Source: Spirochaetales bacterium Spiro_02 (GTDB lineage Bacteria > Spirochaetota > Spirochaetia > Sphaerochaetales > Sphaerochaetaceae). From it: 44,463 nucleotides of DNA. Below the pieces are notes generated by a model. It was given only the letters and a program-made list of their open reading frames with translations, was not told where the DNA came from and did not search any database. Numbering within the stretch: position 1 is the first letter of the stretch; the number at the start of each line of letters is the position of its first letter. The position numbers and the translations under genes were made by a program. Location: assembly GCA_001604275.1 (NCBI GenBank), contig LVBD01000072.1:1-44463 (forward strand), written 5' to 3'. Below are positions 1-8,352 of the stretch, in pieces.

Positions 1-211
1 GGTCGCCCACCCAAGCGAGCGACCGAAACGGATTTATAGTATAAAAAGTCTTAAAACTCACGTTGTGAACAGACAATACGGACCTTTTGTCTTCCTTTTC
101 TCCCCCAAAACGTACCGAAATGCTTACCGCGAGAGGAATGAAGACGAAAAAAAAGCAATTCCCACGCAGTAACCCATTACTACATGCAAAATTGCCTCAA
201 ACTGAAAAATT

Positions 212-284
212 TAGCGGCGAAGGGACTCGGACCCCTGACCGAACGGATATGAGCCGTTTGCTCTACCAACTGAGCTACGCCGCC
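212..284 (-). tRNA. tRNA-Met (CAT), elongator type
   Basis: The minus strand folds as a 73-nt cloverleaf. The acceptor stem begins GGCGGCG and closes with CGCCGCT. The D arm is GCTC/GAGC, and the anticodon stem AACGG/CCGTT encloses loop CTCATAT with anticodon CAT. No CCA is encoded. G1 pairs with U72, so it lacks the 1:72 mismatch of initiator tRNA, and the body matches elongator tRNA-Met better than tRNA-Ile(CAU). The T loop reads TCCGAGT where almost all bacterial tRNAs have TTCGANT, so position 55 is C instead of U. The rest of the molecule is regular, so I call it a gene and not a pseudogene. Confidence 0.95.
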
Positions 285-311
285 ATATGTCGCGAATTTG
301 CGACAACGGCT

Positions 312-340
312 ACTATATAGATGATGTTCGGCTCTGTCAA
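312..340 (-). promoter_or_regulatory. sigma70-type promoter of the tRNA-Met gene
   Basis: On the minus strand TTGACA (335-340) and TATAGT (312-317) are separated by exactly 17 bases. Transcription would start near 305, about 20 bases before the mature tRNA 5' end. The short leader includes a TGTCGC/GCGACA stem (288-305) that may be part of the 5' processing region. Confidence 0.8.
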
Positions 341-424
341 GCAGGCTCCGACATAAAGATTCAAAAACTCGCCGGCGGAATGCGCAACGCAGGAAATCCA
401 CGCATCCATGCATCCGGAGCATCG

Positions 425-913
425 CTACAGATCGCGCATCGATACCAGATACCATTTTCCATCCCCATCGGAAAAGCGCCAGTTCACAGAGAAAGCAGGA
501 GACGCCGAAGAGGAATCGCTGAATATCCGTAGGGAAACCGTTTTCGAGGATTCATCCCCGACCGGAGAGGAACACACCATGCGCCCGACAGGAAGCAACG
601 CCGCCAAGGTTTCGTCCCACGCCAGCGTGAACATCCGTCGCACAGGCTCATCGACGTACGCCAGTACCCACTGCGCGGACCAAGGCTGCGAGAACGCCTC
701 GACCGTCAGGTCGACCAGCGGATCCGACGTCCGTTCGACGACCTTGCCGATGACCGGATCCATCGGAAGCCGCGGTTCGAACCGCCGGGAAGGGAGATAG
801 TCCTTGACCCCGACAGCGGAAAAGATCGGAACGACGGCAAGGAACAGGCACAGCAACAGAACCATACGCTTCATCGCCGACGGGCATGACTTCGGATTCT
901 TGGAACGCTTCAT
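425..913 (-). CDS. small exported protein of unknown function
   Basis: A 162-residue protein that I do not recognise. After a basic start (MKRSKNPK) there is a hydrophobic stretch (VLLLCLFLAVVPIFSA) typical of a Sec signal peptide, so the rest is probably periplasmic. The mature part is about 125 residues, with no cysteine cluster or known motif, and contains a short serine-rich stretch before the C-terminus. The start at 913 gives the full basic n-region. A second ATG at 874 (MKRMVLLL) also precedes the signal sequence and neither has a good ribosome site. It stands alone between the tRNA gene and a long non-coding gap. Coding status rests on the signal peptide and reading-frame length only. 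Confidence 0.55.
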   Translation of the reverse strand: MKRSKNPKSCPSAMKRMVLLLCLFLAVVPIFSAVGVKDYLPSRRFEPRLPMDPVIGKVVERTSDPLVDLTVEAFSQPWSAQWVLAYVDEPVRRMFTLAWDETLAALLPVGRMVCSSPVGDESSKTVSLRIFSDSSSASPAFSVNWRFSDGDGKWYLVSMRDL

Positions 914-1486
914 GGCACCATAGTGCAACGCTTCCTCTCGTTTGTCAAATCGCATCGCGCGTCCGACGACGGAGCAGGGGCGTCGGGACAGCGAATACGG
1001 ACACAGTACGGGCAAGCATTTTTCAATTTACTCCGGACAATCTTGCTCATATAATTCTGGATTTAATGGAAGCCCGAAGGAAAGAACCAACAAGAGCCGG
1101 TGATGGAGGATAGGACCGCAAGAGTAGCGATCAATGCTCTACAGTCTGAGATAGATTTCTACTCCAACTCAATCAAGGAAGAGTAAGATAACGCATGATC
1201 TTCCATCAGCAGAGCAAGTCGAGTTATGTTTTTACCTTTGTGTTGAGGAAAATCTGAAACCTGCCGACCGGACGTTCTCTCTTTTTCCCATTCGGCGATC
1301 TGACTTGGGACAATAAGTTTCGTGTTGCTGCAACGGTATTTCATCGCAGGTTTGACAAGCTGAGCGGTAAAAGGCTAGTGGGAATACGAGGGGACCTCGC
1401 AACGAATCATCATCCATACAGGCTTGCATTTCCTTGTGCATCCATGGTTTCATATCCTGACGTTATGTCGGAGAAAGGAAACAATC
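914..1486. other. 573-base gap without a convincing gene
   Basis: No open frame here has a ribosome site, a domain or GC-rich codon use like its neighbours. A 61-codon minus-strand frame (1159-1344) and a 27-codon plus-strand frame (about 1102-1185) exist but match nothing I know. The base composition is lower in GC than the flanks. A TTGACA (1352-1357) points toward the LysR gene but lacks a clear -10 partner. It may hold decayed coding sequence or an unrecognised small RNA. Confidence 0.5.
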
Positions 1487-2422
1487 ATGACGCTGACGCA
1501 ATTGCGCTATGTGCTGGCGGTCGCAGAAGAAGGCTCGTTTTCCGAGGCTGCCAGAAAAGTGTTCATCTCCCAGCCGAGCCTCACTGTGTCGATCAAGGAA
1601 CTCGAACAGGAACTGGGGATCGTCATTTTCACCCGGACGAACAAAGGAGTGAGGATTTCCTCGGAGGGAGATTCCTTCCTCGGCTATGCCCGCCAAGTGG
1701 TGGAGCAGGTGTCCTTGCTGGAAGAACGCTACCACGGTAAACGTTCGGGAAAGCAGTCGTTCAGCGTTTCTTCGCAGCATTTTTCATTCGCCGTGGAGGC
1801 GTTCGTCGATCTGGTGAAGAAATTCGGCCAGAACCGATATGATTTCACGATCCGGGAAACGCAGACATACGAAATCCTCGAGGATGTGGCGAAGCTGAGA
1901 AGCGAAGTCGGCCTGCTCTATCTGAACCGATACAACGAAGCCGTGCTGAGCAAGGCGCTTTCCCAACACAGCTTGGAATTCCATTCCTTATGCATCGCCC
2001 GGCCGCATGTCTTCATAGGGACGGACAGCCCCCTTGCGGGCAGGGACTCGGTACATCTCTCCGATCTGGCCGATTTCCCTTATCTCTCCTTTGAACAAGG
2101 AGAGCACAATTCCTTTTTCTTTTCCGAAGAACTGCTCAGTGAAATCGAGCGCAGGAAGAACATACGTGTCCGTGACCGCGCCACATTGTTCAATCTGCTG
2201 CGCGGCATCAACGGCTATACGATCAGCAGCGGCATGATCAGTTCCGCATTGAACGGCGACGACATCCTTTCCATACCGCTTGACGTCGACGACTACATGG
2301 ATATCGGCTATATCGTCCACAAGCGGATCGATCCGGGCGCTCTCGGACGTTTCTATATCGATTCTCTCCACATCCATATAGAACGATATCGAGCGCTTGG
2401 TATAGTCAAAGACTATAGCTAA
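1487..2422 (+). CDS. LysR-type transcriptional regulator
   Basis: A 311-residue LTTR. The N-terminal winged helix-turn-helix is clear: MTLTQLRYVLAVAEEGSFSE, then AARKVFISQPSLTVSIKELE, then LGIVIFTR. It is followed by a periplasmic-binding-protein-like effector domain (about 90-300). The ATG at 1487 is preceded by GGAGAAAGGAA and starts exactly where LTTRs usually start. It lies 119 bases upstream of metE on the same strand. LTTRs that control sulfur and methionine genes (MetR, CysB, MtaR families) are often next to their targets, so it is a good candidate activator of the two methyltransferase genes that follow. That assignment is inferred from position, because the effector domain does not reveal the ligand. 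Confidence 0.9.
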   Translation: MTLTQLRYVLAVAEEGSFSEAARKVFISQPSLTVSIKELEQELGIVIFTRTNKGVRISSEGDSFLGYARQVVEQVSLLEERYHGKRSGKQSFSVSSQHFSFAVEAFVDLVKKFGQNRYDFTIRETQTYEILEDVAKLRSEVGLLYLNRYNEAVLSKALSQHSLEFHSLCIARPHVFIGTDSPLAGRDSVHLSDLADFPYLSFEQGEHNSFFFSEELLSEIERRKNIRVRDRATLFNLLRGINGYTISSGMISSALNGDDILSIPLDVDDYMDIGYIVHKRIDPGALGRFYIDSLHIHIERYRALGIVKDYS

Positions 2423-2541
2423 CTAGGAAAAAAAAGTATTATACACAGGGAAACCCCTTCGATATACTTGTGAGTCGATAGGCGTATGCTATGCGTTGGT
2501 TTTGATCGCACGTACCGCAATGGTGTTCGGAGGAGTTTTCC
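2423..2541 (+). promoter_or_regulatory. metE upstream region, likely LTTR target
   Basis: The 119-base spacer has the direct repeat TCGATA spaced 16 bases apart (about 2459-2480), an imperfect palindrome TATGCTATG just after it, and a strong ribosome site GGAGGAG before the metE ATG. There is none of the cobalamin-riboswitch core (GCCACTG box, AGCCAGGAGAC box) seen at the two nrd loci, and the leader is too short for one. Direct LTTR control is the simplest reading. No MetR box (TGAA-N5-TTCA) is evident. Confidence 0.4.
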
Positions 2542-4824
2542 ATGGCAAGTTCAGTGATCGGGTTCCCACGATTCGGTATGGACAGGCAGCTGAAGAAAGC
2601 GACGGAACAGTATTTTTCTGGAAAGATCGGACGAGAAGCTCTCCGCCTTGTCGCCGATGATTTGAAACGTTCCCAATGGACGATGCTGCAGAATGCCGGC
2701 GTTTCGTTCATTCCATCGAACGATTTCTCGCTGTACGACGGGATGCTCGACACCATGTGGATGCTCAACGCCATACCGAAACGCTATCTGGAACTCGGCC
2801 TTGATGATTTCGATACCTATTTCGCCATGGCCCGAGGCTATCAGAGCAAGGCCGGCGACGTCGGATCGCTGGGGATGCGCAAGTGGTTCAATACGAACTA
2901 CCACTACAGGGTTCCGGAACTGGACGCGGAGACGACGTTGTCCCTGAGATCAACGGATTTCCTTTCCGACTATCGTCTGGCGAAGGACATGGGGGTCGAG
3001 ACGAAGCCGGTCGTCATCGGGCCGTTCACATTCCTCAAGCTCGCCAGGCATGCGGACGGGTTGGATAGCAGCCACTTCGTCGAGCAGATGATCGATGCCT
3101 ATCGGGCGGTGATCGCGGCCTGCGATGAGGATCATGTGCGATGGCTCCAGATCGACGAACCATATCTCGTCATGGATCTTTCTGACGACGATATTGCACT
3201 CTTTTTCGCCATCTATGGCGCGATCCTGGAACTTCCCCGGACAGTCGACGTGCTGTTGCAGACGTATTTCGGCGATATCTGCGATTGCTATCGTGCCGTA
3301 TGCGACCTTCCGTTCGACGGTATCGGGCTCGATTTCGTCGAAGGACGGGAGACCGCGGCTCTGATTGAGCGCGAAGGATTTCCTGGAGGCGCTCTGCTGT
3401 TCACGGCCGTAGTAAACGGAAAGAACGTATGGCGCTGTAACTACGATGAGGCGCTCCGGACCCTGGCATCGCTGCCGATTCCTTCCGAACGGATCGTAGT
3501 TGGAACCTCATGTTCCCTGCTCCATGTTCCGTACACGGTGGCGAGAGAGACACGGCTGTCTGTCGAAATCAGAAGCAGGCTTGCCTTCGCGCTGGAGAAG
3601 CTGGAGGAACTGGCGGAACTTTCTTCTCTTCTTGGCAAGCCGTCGTTTCGTGACGATGTAGCGTTCATCCATAATCGAGAACTGTTCCAGCATCCGCTTT
3701 CCGGTTGCGATGGAGCGCTCCGTCATCGGATCGAAGCCCTTCGCCCCGAGGATTTCTCACGCAAGGATCGTCGTGCCGTCAGGAGGGAGTCGCAGAAGCA
3801 ACGGCTCGGGTTGCCGGTGCTCCCTACCACGACCATCGGCTCGTTTGCCCAGACAGCGGAGGTCAGGCAGAACCGGGCACGCTTGAAAAGAGGAATGATA
3901 TCTTCGCAACAGTACGAGAAAATCGTCCGTATGTTCATCAAGGACTGTGTGCGGCAGCAGGAACGGCTCGATCTAGATGTACTGGTCCACGGTGAGTACG
4001 AACGCAACGACATGGTCGAGTACTTCGCCCAGCAGCTGGATGGGTTCGTCACGACTGACGATGGCTGGGTTCAGTCCTATGGAACCCGCGGAGTGAAGCC
4101 GGCGATCATCGTCTCCGATGTCCGCAGACCACGGCCAATGACCGTACCATACATTTCCTATGCGCAGTCCCTGACCGACCGGCCTGTGAAGGGGATGCTG
4201 ACCGGACCTGCCACGATCCTCAACTGGTCCTTTCCCCGCGAGGATATCCCTCTGAAGGAATCGATGTTCCAGATCGCCCTTGCAATCCAGGATGAAGTAC
4301 TCGACCTGGAACGGGCTGGCATCGGGATCATCCAGATCGACGAAGCGGCGCTTCGGGAGAAACTGCCGCTGCGTAAGGCTGATTGGAAGCCGCAATATCT
4401 CGATTTCGCCATCGACGCGTTTCGACTGTGCCATGCGAAAGTCAAAGCTGAGACGCAGATACATACCCATATGTGTTACAGTGAATTCGAGGACATCATC
4501 GAAGAAATCGATGCGATGGACGCCGATGTCATTACGTTCGAAGCGTCGAAATCGCGCTTTTCCATCGTCGATGTTCTGCGGAGCCATCAATTCCAGACCG
4601 AAGTCGGCCCCGGTGTCTATGACATCCATTCTCCTCGGATCCCTTCTGTCGAAGAAATTGAGCGGCACATCCAGCGCCTGCTGGAGAAGATTCCGGCCGA
4701 CCGGCTTTGGATCAATCCCGACTGCGGACTGAAGACACGGAACCCGCAAGAGGCGATTCCGAGCCTCGAGCACATGGTTTCCGCTGTCAAGAATATACGA
4801 AAGACGCTGGGCGGTCTCCGGTAG
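2542..4824 (+). CDS. metE: cobalamin-independent methionine synthase MetE
   Basis: A 760-residue, full-length MetE that transfers the methyl group of 5-methyl-tetrahydropteroyl-tri-glutamate to homocysteine in the last step of methionine synthesis, without B12. The N-terminal half starts in the usual way (SSVIGFPRFGMDRQLKKA). The C-terminal catalytic half begins near PTTTIGSFAQTAEVR. The four zinc ligands are present: H643 and C645 (THMCYSEF), E667 (TFEASKSR) and C728 (NPDCGLKTR). The ATG is preceded by GGAGGAG. It is probably co-transcribed with the following MetE-like gene (40 bases to its start) and likely controlled by the LysR gene upstream. Confidence 0.97.
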   Translation: MASSVIGFPRFGMDRQLKKATEQYFSGKIGREALRLVADDLKRSQWTMLQNAGVSFIPSNDFSLYDGMLDTMWMLNAIPKRYLELGLDDFDTYFAMARGYQSKAGDVGSLGMRKWFNTNYHYRVPELDAETTLSLRSTDFLSDYRLAKDMGVETKPVVIGPFTFLKLARHADGLDSSHFVEQMIDAYRAVIAACDEDHVRWLQIDEPYLVMDLSDDDIALFFAIYGAILELPRTVDVLLQTYFGDICDCYRAVCDLPFDGIGLDFVEGRETAALIEREGFPGGALLFTAVVNGKNVWRCNYDEALRTLASLPIPSERIVVGTSCSLLHVPYTVARETRLSVEIRSRLAFALEKLEELAELSSLLGKPSFRDDVAFIHNRELFQHPLSGCDGALRHRIEALRPEDFSRKDRRAVRRESQKQRLGLPVLPTTTIGSFAQTAEVRQNRARLKRGMISSQQYEKIVRMFIKDCVRQQERLDLDVLVHGEYERNDMVEYFAQQLDGFVTTDDGWVQSYGTRGVKPAIIVSDVRRPRPMTVPYISYAQSLTDRPVKGMLTGPATILNWSFPREDIPLKESMFQIALAIQDEVLDLERAGIGIIQIDEAALREKLPLRKADWKPQYLDFAIDAFRLCHAKVKAETQIHTHMCYSEFEDIIEEIDAMDADVITFEASKSRFSIVDVLRSHQFQTEVGPGVYDIHSPRIPSVEEIERHIQRLLEKIPADRLWINPDCGLKTRNPQEAIPSLEHMVSAVKNIRKTLGGLR

Positions 4825-4864
4825 CGACCGGAATGCCAGGCGCATGAACAAGGAGCACAAGACA

Positions 4865-5980
4865 ATGCAACGTACGATACCCCCGTTCCGATATGATTTC
4901 ATAGGGAGCTTCCTTCGCCCCCAATATCTGAAGGACGCCAGAGCGCGATTTTCCGCGGGAGCGATCTCCGCTGAGGAACTGTGGGCGGTCGAGGACCGTG
5001 CGATAGAAGAACTGGTCGCGAAGCAACAGGACGCAGGCTACCATGGGATCACCGACGGCGAATTCCGCCGATCGACGTGGCACCTCGATTTCATGTGGGC
5101 GTTCGATGGAGTCGGACACAGACCGACCAATACCGGACTGCCGTTCCACGATGAGGCCGCATTGATCGACGATACGTTCCTTACCGGCAAGATATCGATC
5201 GGCGTTCATCCGTTCGTCGAGCATTTCTCGTTCCTCAAGGGATTGGAGCGGCCCGGTTCCGTGGCTCGTCAGACGATACCCGCTCCTGCTCAGTTCCTTG
5301 AACAGATGATCATGCCGATGAACGCGGCTTCGACGTCCGCTATCTATCCCGACACCGAGGAACTGATCCATGATATCGCCGCCGGCTACCGGAAGGTGAT
5401 CGCCGATCTGTATGCGGCGGGATGCCGGAACATCCAGTTCGACGACTGTTCCTGGGGTGTCTGCGTTGATCCGAACGCATTGTTGTTCTTCGGAACCGAC
5501 GAGCCCGGTCTGCTGCGGGTCAAGGAGCAATTGCTTCGCGTGAACAATCTCGCCCTTGCAGGCAAGCCCGAGGATCTGGTGGTGACGACCCATATCTGTC
5601 GCGGGAACTTCCACTCCACATGGGCATGCAGGGGAGGGTACGACATGGTCGCCGGCACGTTGTTCGGCAAGGAACATGTCGACGCCTACTACCTGGAATT
5701 CGACGATGAACGTTCCGGTGGCTTCGAACCGTTGCATGAAGTGCCGGGCGGCAAGGTCGTCGTCCTCGGTCTGGTGACGACGAAGAATCCCCGGCTGGAA
5801 AGCAAACGGGCGGTGATCGAACGGATCGAACAAGCGGCGAAGATCGTACCGCTGGATCGACTATGCCTCAGCCCCCAGTGCGGCTTCGCCTCCTGCGAGA
5901 TCGGCAACAAGCTGACCGAGGATGAGCAGTGGGCGAAACTGGCCCTTGTCAAGGAAATCGCCGAAGAGGTATGGGGATAA
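4865..5980 (+). CDS. MetE C-terminal-domain protein (YxjG/YxjH-like methyltransferase)
   Basis: A 371-residue protein homologous only to the catalytic C-terminal half of MetE. It has DFIGSFLRPQYLKDAR at the N-terminus, GITDGEFRR, IQFDDCSWG, THICRGNF and a final LSPQCGFASC. The H, C and C positions of the zinc site (THICRGN, PQCGFAS) are kept, with YYLEFDDERSGGFE in the position of the glutamate ligand. Such short MetE-like proteins (Bacillus YxjG/YxjH) are thought to methylate homocysteine or a related thiol from an alternative methyl donor. I chose the ATG at 4865 because AGGAG lies 9 bases before it; an ATG at 4844 has no such site. It forms an operon with metE. Confidence 0.88.
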   Translation: MQRTIPPFRYDFIGSFLRPQYLKDARARFSAGAISAEELWAVEDRAIEELVAKQQDAGYHGITDGEFRRSTWHLDFMWAFDGVGHRPTNTGLPFHDEAALIDDTFLTGKISIGVHPFVEHFSFLKGLERPGSVARQTIPAPAQFLEQMIMPMNAASTSAIYPDTEELIHDIAAGYRKVIADLYAAGCRNIQFDDCSWGVCVDPNALLFFGTDEPGLLRVKEQLLRVNNLALAGKPEDLVVTTHICRGNFHSTWACRGGYDMVAGTLFGKEHVDAYYLEFDDERSGGFEPLHEVPGGKVVVLGLVTTKNPRLESKRAVIERIEQAAKIVPLDRLCLSPQCGFASCEIGNKLTEDEQWAKLALVKEIAEEVWG

Positions 5981-6043
5981 GTTCGTAGACGAAAAATGGG
6001 TTTATCAGTCCATGGAGGCGTATTGAAGCGTTACATTCCGAAG

Positions 6044-7123
6044 TCATTGTTCGAGTTTTGATGACAGGATAATTCTCCTTGCATCCATTTCCGGTTCTTC
6101 GATGGCTTGTAGGAGTAGCCTTGCGGACTCTTTTCCGACTTCATAATCCGGCTGGATGATCTGAATGAGATTTCTAGGACGTGGATGTTCTAGCGAATAT
6201 GCATCATGGAGACCTATCTGAATTTCATCCACCCGAGTCGGGGAGATATGTTCCATTGCACGCAAAAATCCATTCAGTAGTCGGTTGTTGAGTGCGAGAA
6301 CTGCGGTAAAATCGCTAGTTTCATGGAGTTTCTTTTCGATTTTTTCGATTTCTTCTTCGTCAACATCTCTATAGAGTCGATTGTCATTTTGCTGTATAAA
6401 CAAAGCTTGATCAGTGCGAACGCCGGCATCTGCGAGTGCTACCTTGAATCCTTTCTCCCGTTCTTCCATGCTTGTGCAGGACAATCCTTTCAATAACAGT
6501 ATTCTCGTATGCCCTCTGGCAATGAGCTCCTTTGTAAGCTTGTATGTACTCTCATAGTGGTCTGAAGATACGAAATTTGCCTCCAGCCCGGGAATTTCTC
6601 TGTCGATCAAGACGAAAGGGATCTTTTTTTTCTGGAGAATATCGGTGATCAGCAAATTATGTGAACTATCCGTACTTTCATCGATTACCGGAGAAAAAAT
6701 GACGCCGTCAATATTGTTTTCTGTCAATGAATCAAAATAATCTTTCACTTTGCGAAAATTCCGGTCTCCGTTGCATATCACTGTATGGATCTTTTTTCTC
6801 CAGAGATGGTCCTCGATCCCGCGTAGCAGCGTAGATCCGAATCTGTCTGATACATCGTCGATGGCTACTCCAATCAATTTGACATGCTGGAGGCTTTCCC
6901 TGGTGCCTTTTTCATTGACGAATGTCCCTCTGCGATTTTTAGGACGGATGAGCAGTTCTTCGTCGACAAGGATTTGCAATGCTTTCTTGATAGTTATTCT
7001 GCTGACATTGAACATATCCACTAACGTACGCTCTGATGGAATTTGCTCACCTGGTTTCCAGCTTCCGTTCAGAATCTGTACCTTCAATTCAGCAATTATG
7101 GTTTCATATTTATATTCATTCAT
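6044..7123 (-). CDS. GntR-family repressor with sugar-binding (LacI/PBP-like) C-terminal domain
   Basis: About 359 residues. The N-terminal GntR winged helix (KYETIIAELKVQILNGSWKP, then GEQIPSERTLVDMFNVSRIT, then IKKALQILVDEELL) is followed by a Peripla_BP_3 ligand domain (VKLIGVAIDDVSDRFGSTLL onward). This is the AraR/GntR-LacI hybrid design, normally a sugar-responsive repressor. It is divergent from the ABC transporter/GH63 operon and probably regulates it and itself. A minus-strand promoter (-10 at 7152-7157) would place the transcription start near 7145, so I prefer the ATG at 7123. In-frame ATGs at 7144, 7150 and 7174 would be at or upstream of that start. GC content is clearly lower than in the metE side. 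Confidence 0.88.
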   Translation of the reverse strand: MNEYKYETIIAELKVQILNGSWKPGEQIPSERTLVDMFNVSRITIKKALQILVDEELLIRPKNRRGTFVNEKGTRESLQHVKLIGVAIDDVSDRFGSTLLRGIEDHLWRKKIHTVICNGDRNFRKVKDYFDSLTENNIDGVIFSPVIDESTDSSHNLLITDILQKKKIPFVLIDREIPGLEANFVSSDHYESTYKLTKELIARGHTRILLLKGLSCTSMEEREKGFKVALADAGVRTDQALFIQQNDNRLYRDVDEEEIEKIEKKLHETSDFTAVLALNNRLLNGFLRAMEHISPTRVDEIQIGLHDAYSLEHPRPRNLIQIIQPDYEVGKESARLLLQAIEEPEMDARRIILSSKLEQ

Positions 7124-7151
7124 ATTTTTTTCATATTTGGACATGTCCATA

Positions 7152-7265
7152 ATTCTAGGAAAAGCTTTATACAATTGTCAATATGATCAGCTGATATTTT
7201 TTTTATTTGACAGGTGAAAATATGTGAAATAGAATAATTGGTAGATACCGTTCATCTAAATGAAC
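7152..7265. promoter_or_regulatory. divergent promoters and candidate operators between the GntR gene and the ABC operon
   Basis: Plus strand: TTGACA (7207-7212), 17 bases, TAGAAT (7230-7235). Minus strand: TTGACA (7176-7181), 18 bases, TAGAAT (7152-7157). Between the two -35 boxes lies the perfect palindrome ATCAGCTGAT (7185-7194). Just downstream of the plus-strand start is GTTCAT-CTAA-ATGAAC (7250-7265). Both are well placed for repressor binding by the adjacent GntR protein. Assigning either one as its operator is inference. Confidence 0.7.
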
Positions 7266-7285
7266 ATATCCAAATAGGAGGGCTT

Positions 7286-8269
7286 ATGAAACGTAATGCT
7301 GTGGTTTTGTTACTTTTGGTATGTATCGTCGGCTTCGGGTTCGCTGCAGGACAGAGCGAATCGTCCAAGTCTCCTGCCGAGGTCGCAGGAACTGTGAATC
7401 TTTACACGCCGCACGGTTCGGAAATCACCGATCCCATTCTGGATGCTTTTCGTGCAAAATATCCGAACGTCAAAGTCCAGATCGTGACCTCGGGTACCGG
7501 CGAACTGCTTGCAAGGCTGGAGGCGGAAAAAAATAATCCATCCGCCGATGTCATGTGGGGAGGGGACACGACTTCTTTTGATTCCTATCAAGCGCTGTTC
7601 GCTTCGTATGAATCTCCCGAAGATGCGGCTATGCAAAGTGTCGATCCGAATCATAAGTGGCATCCGTTTGCAGTACTCTGTCAGCCGATTCTTGTGAATA
7701 CCGATTTGCTGAAAGAAGATCAATATCCGGCAACGATTAAGGAACTCGTCGAATTGCAATGGAAAAGTGGAAAGGCGATAGCGCTTTCAGATCCGAACAA
7801 GTCCGGTACCGGGTATACGATTGTTTCAGGGTTGGTCAATGCGTACGGTTGGGATTTTGTGAAAGAACTGGTAGAAAAATCCGTTGTCATGCCCAGCTCG
7901 GATTCTATGTTCAAGGCGGTAAAGGATGGAGAACTTCCTGCCGGATTTATCAATGAAGATCTTGGGGCAAAATGGGAAGCTGAGGGGCTGCCGGTAAAGA
8001 TGATCTATGCTACGGATGCAGTGACTGTTCAGATGGATGCTGTCGCGTTGGTGAAGGATGGTCCAAATCCTGAATTGGGTAAACTCTTGCTAGATTTCAT
8101 TTGTTCAGCGGATTCCCATAAGATCGCAGTTGAAAAAATATCCCGAAGATCAGCGCGTAAGGATGTTGATCCTCCATCATTCCTTCCGGCTCTCGGAGAC
8201 TTGAAGCTTTATGCGGCAAATGAACCCCGGCAAATTGTCAATGCAAAGTTCGATAGCTTGTTGAAATAA
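7286..8269 (+). CDS. ABC transporter substrate-binding protein, Fe(III)/phosphosugar (AfuA/FbpA) family
   Basis: A 327-residue secreted binding protein. The signal peptide MKRNAVVLLLLVCIVGFGFAA is followed by GQSES with no cysteine, so it is not a classical lipoprotein. The mature protein opens with VNLYTPHGSEITDPILDAFRAKYP and continues SGTGELLARLEAEKNNPSADVMWGGD, the hallmark of the FbpA/AfuA/PhnS-type group of the family 1 solute-binding proteins. Members bind ferric ion, hexose phosphates, 2-aminoethylphosphonate or thiamine. The ATG at 7286 follows TAGGAGGG. It is the first gene of an operon ending in a glycoside hydrolase, which favours an anionic sugar ligand over iron. Confidence 0.9.
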   Translation: MKRNAVVLLLLVCIVGFGFAAGQSESSKSPAEVAGTVNLYTPHGSEITDPILDAFRAKYPNVKVQIVTSGTGELLARLEAEKNNPSADVMWGGDTTSFDSYQALFASYESPEDAAMQSVDPNHKWHPFAVLCQPILVNTDLLKEDQYPATIKELVELQWKSGKAIALSDPNKSGTGYTIVSGLVNAYGWDFVKELVEKSVVMPSSDSMFKAVKDGELPAGFINEDLGAKWEAEGLPVKMIYATDAVTVQMDAVALVKDGPNPELGKLLLDFICSADSHKIAVEKISRRSARKDVDPPSFLPALGDLKLYAANEPRQIVNAKFDSLLK

Positions 8270-8288
8270 GGGGAAGTGCATGTATTTT

Positions 8289-8330
8289 GGTCGCATCTTC
8301 GTTTCTCAATAAAGAAATAAAGATGCGACC
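8289..8330 (+). terminator. intercistronic hairpin after the binding-protein gene
   Basis: A perfect 11-bp inverted repeat: GGTCGCATCTT (8289-8299) and AAGATGCGACC (8320-8330). A further TTTCT/AGAAA pairing lies inside the loop. No T run follows, so it more likely works as a partial terminator or 3' mRNA stabiliser that keeps the binding-protein transcript in excess over the permease and ATPase genes. Confidence 0.7.
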
Positions 8331-8352
8331 GGTATTCAAGTGAGGAGAAATA

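Noticed and set aside
87-320. 77-codon plus-strand frame
   Set aside because: No ribosome site or domain, and it overlaps the tRNA gene on the other strand.
180-455. Minus-strand frame with GVAQLVEQTAHIRSVRGPSPFAAKF
   Set aside because: This is translation across the tRNA-Met gene, a common false protein.
1159-1344. 61-codon minus-strand frame (MKYRCSNTKLIVPSQ...)
   Set aside because: No ribosome site and no match I know; considered as a transposase scrap but nothing supports it.
2423-2541. Cobalamin or SAM riboswitch before metE
   Set aside because: The spacer is short and has none of the conserved boxes that are clear at the nrd loci.
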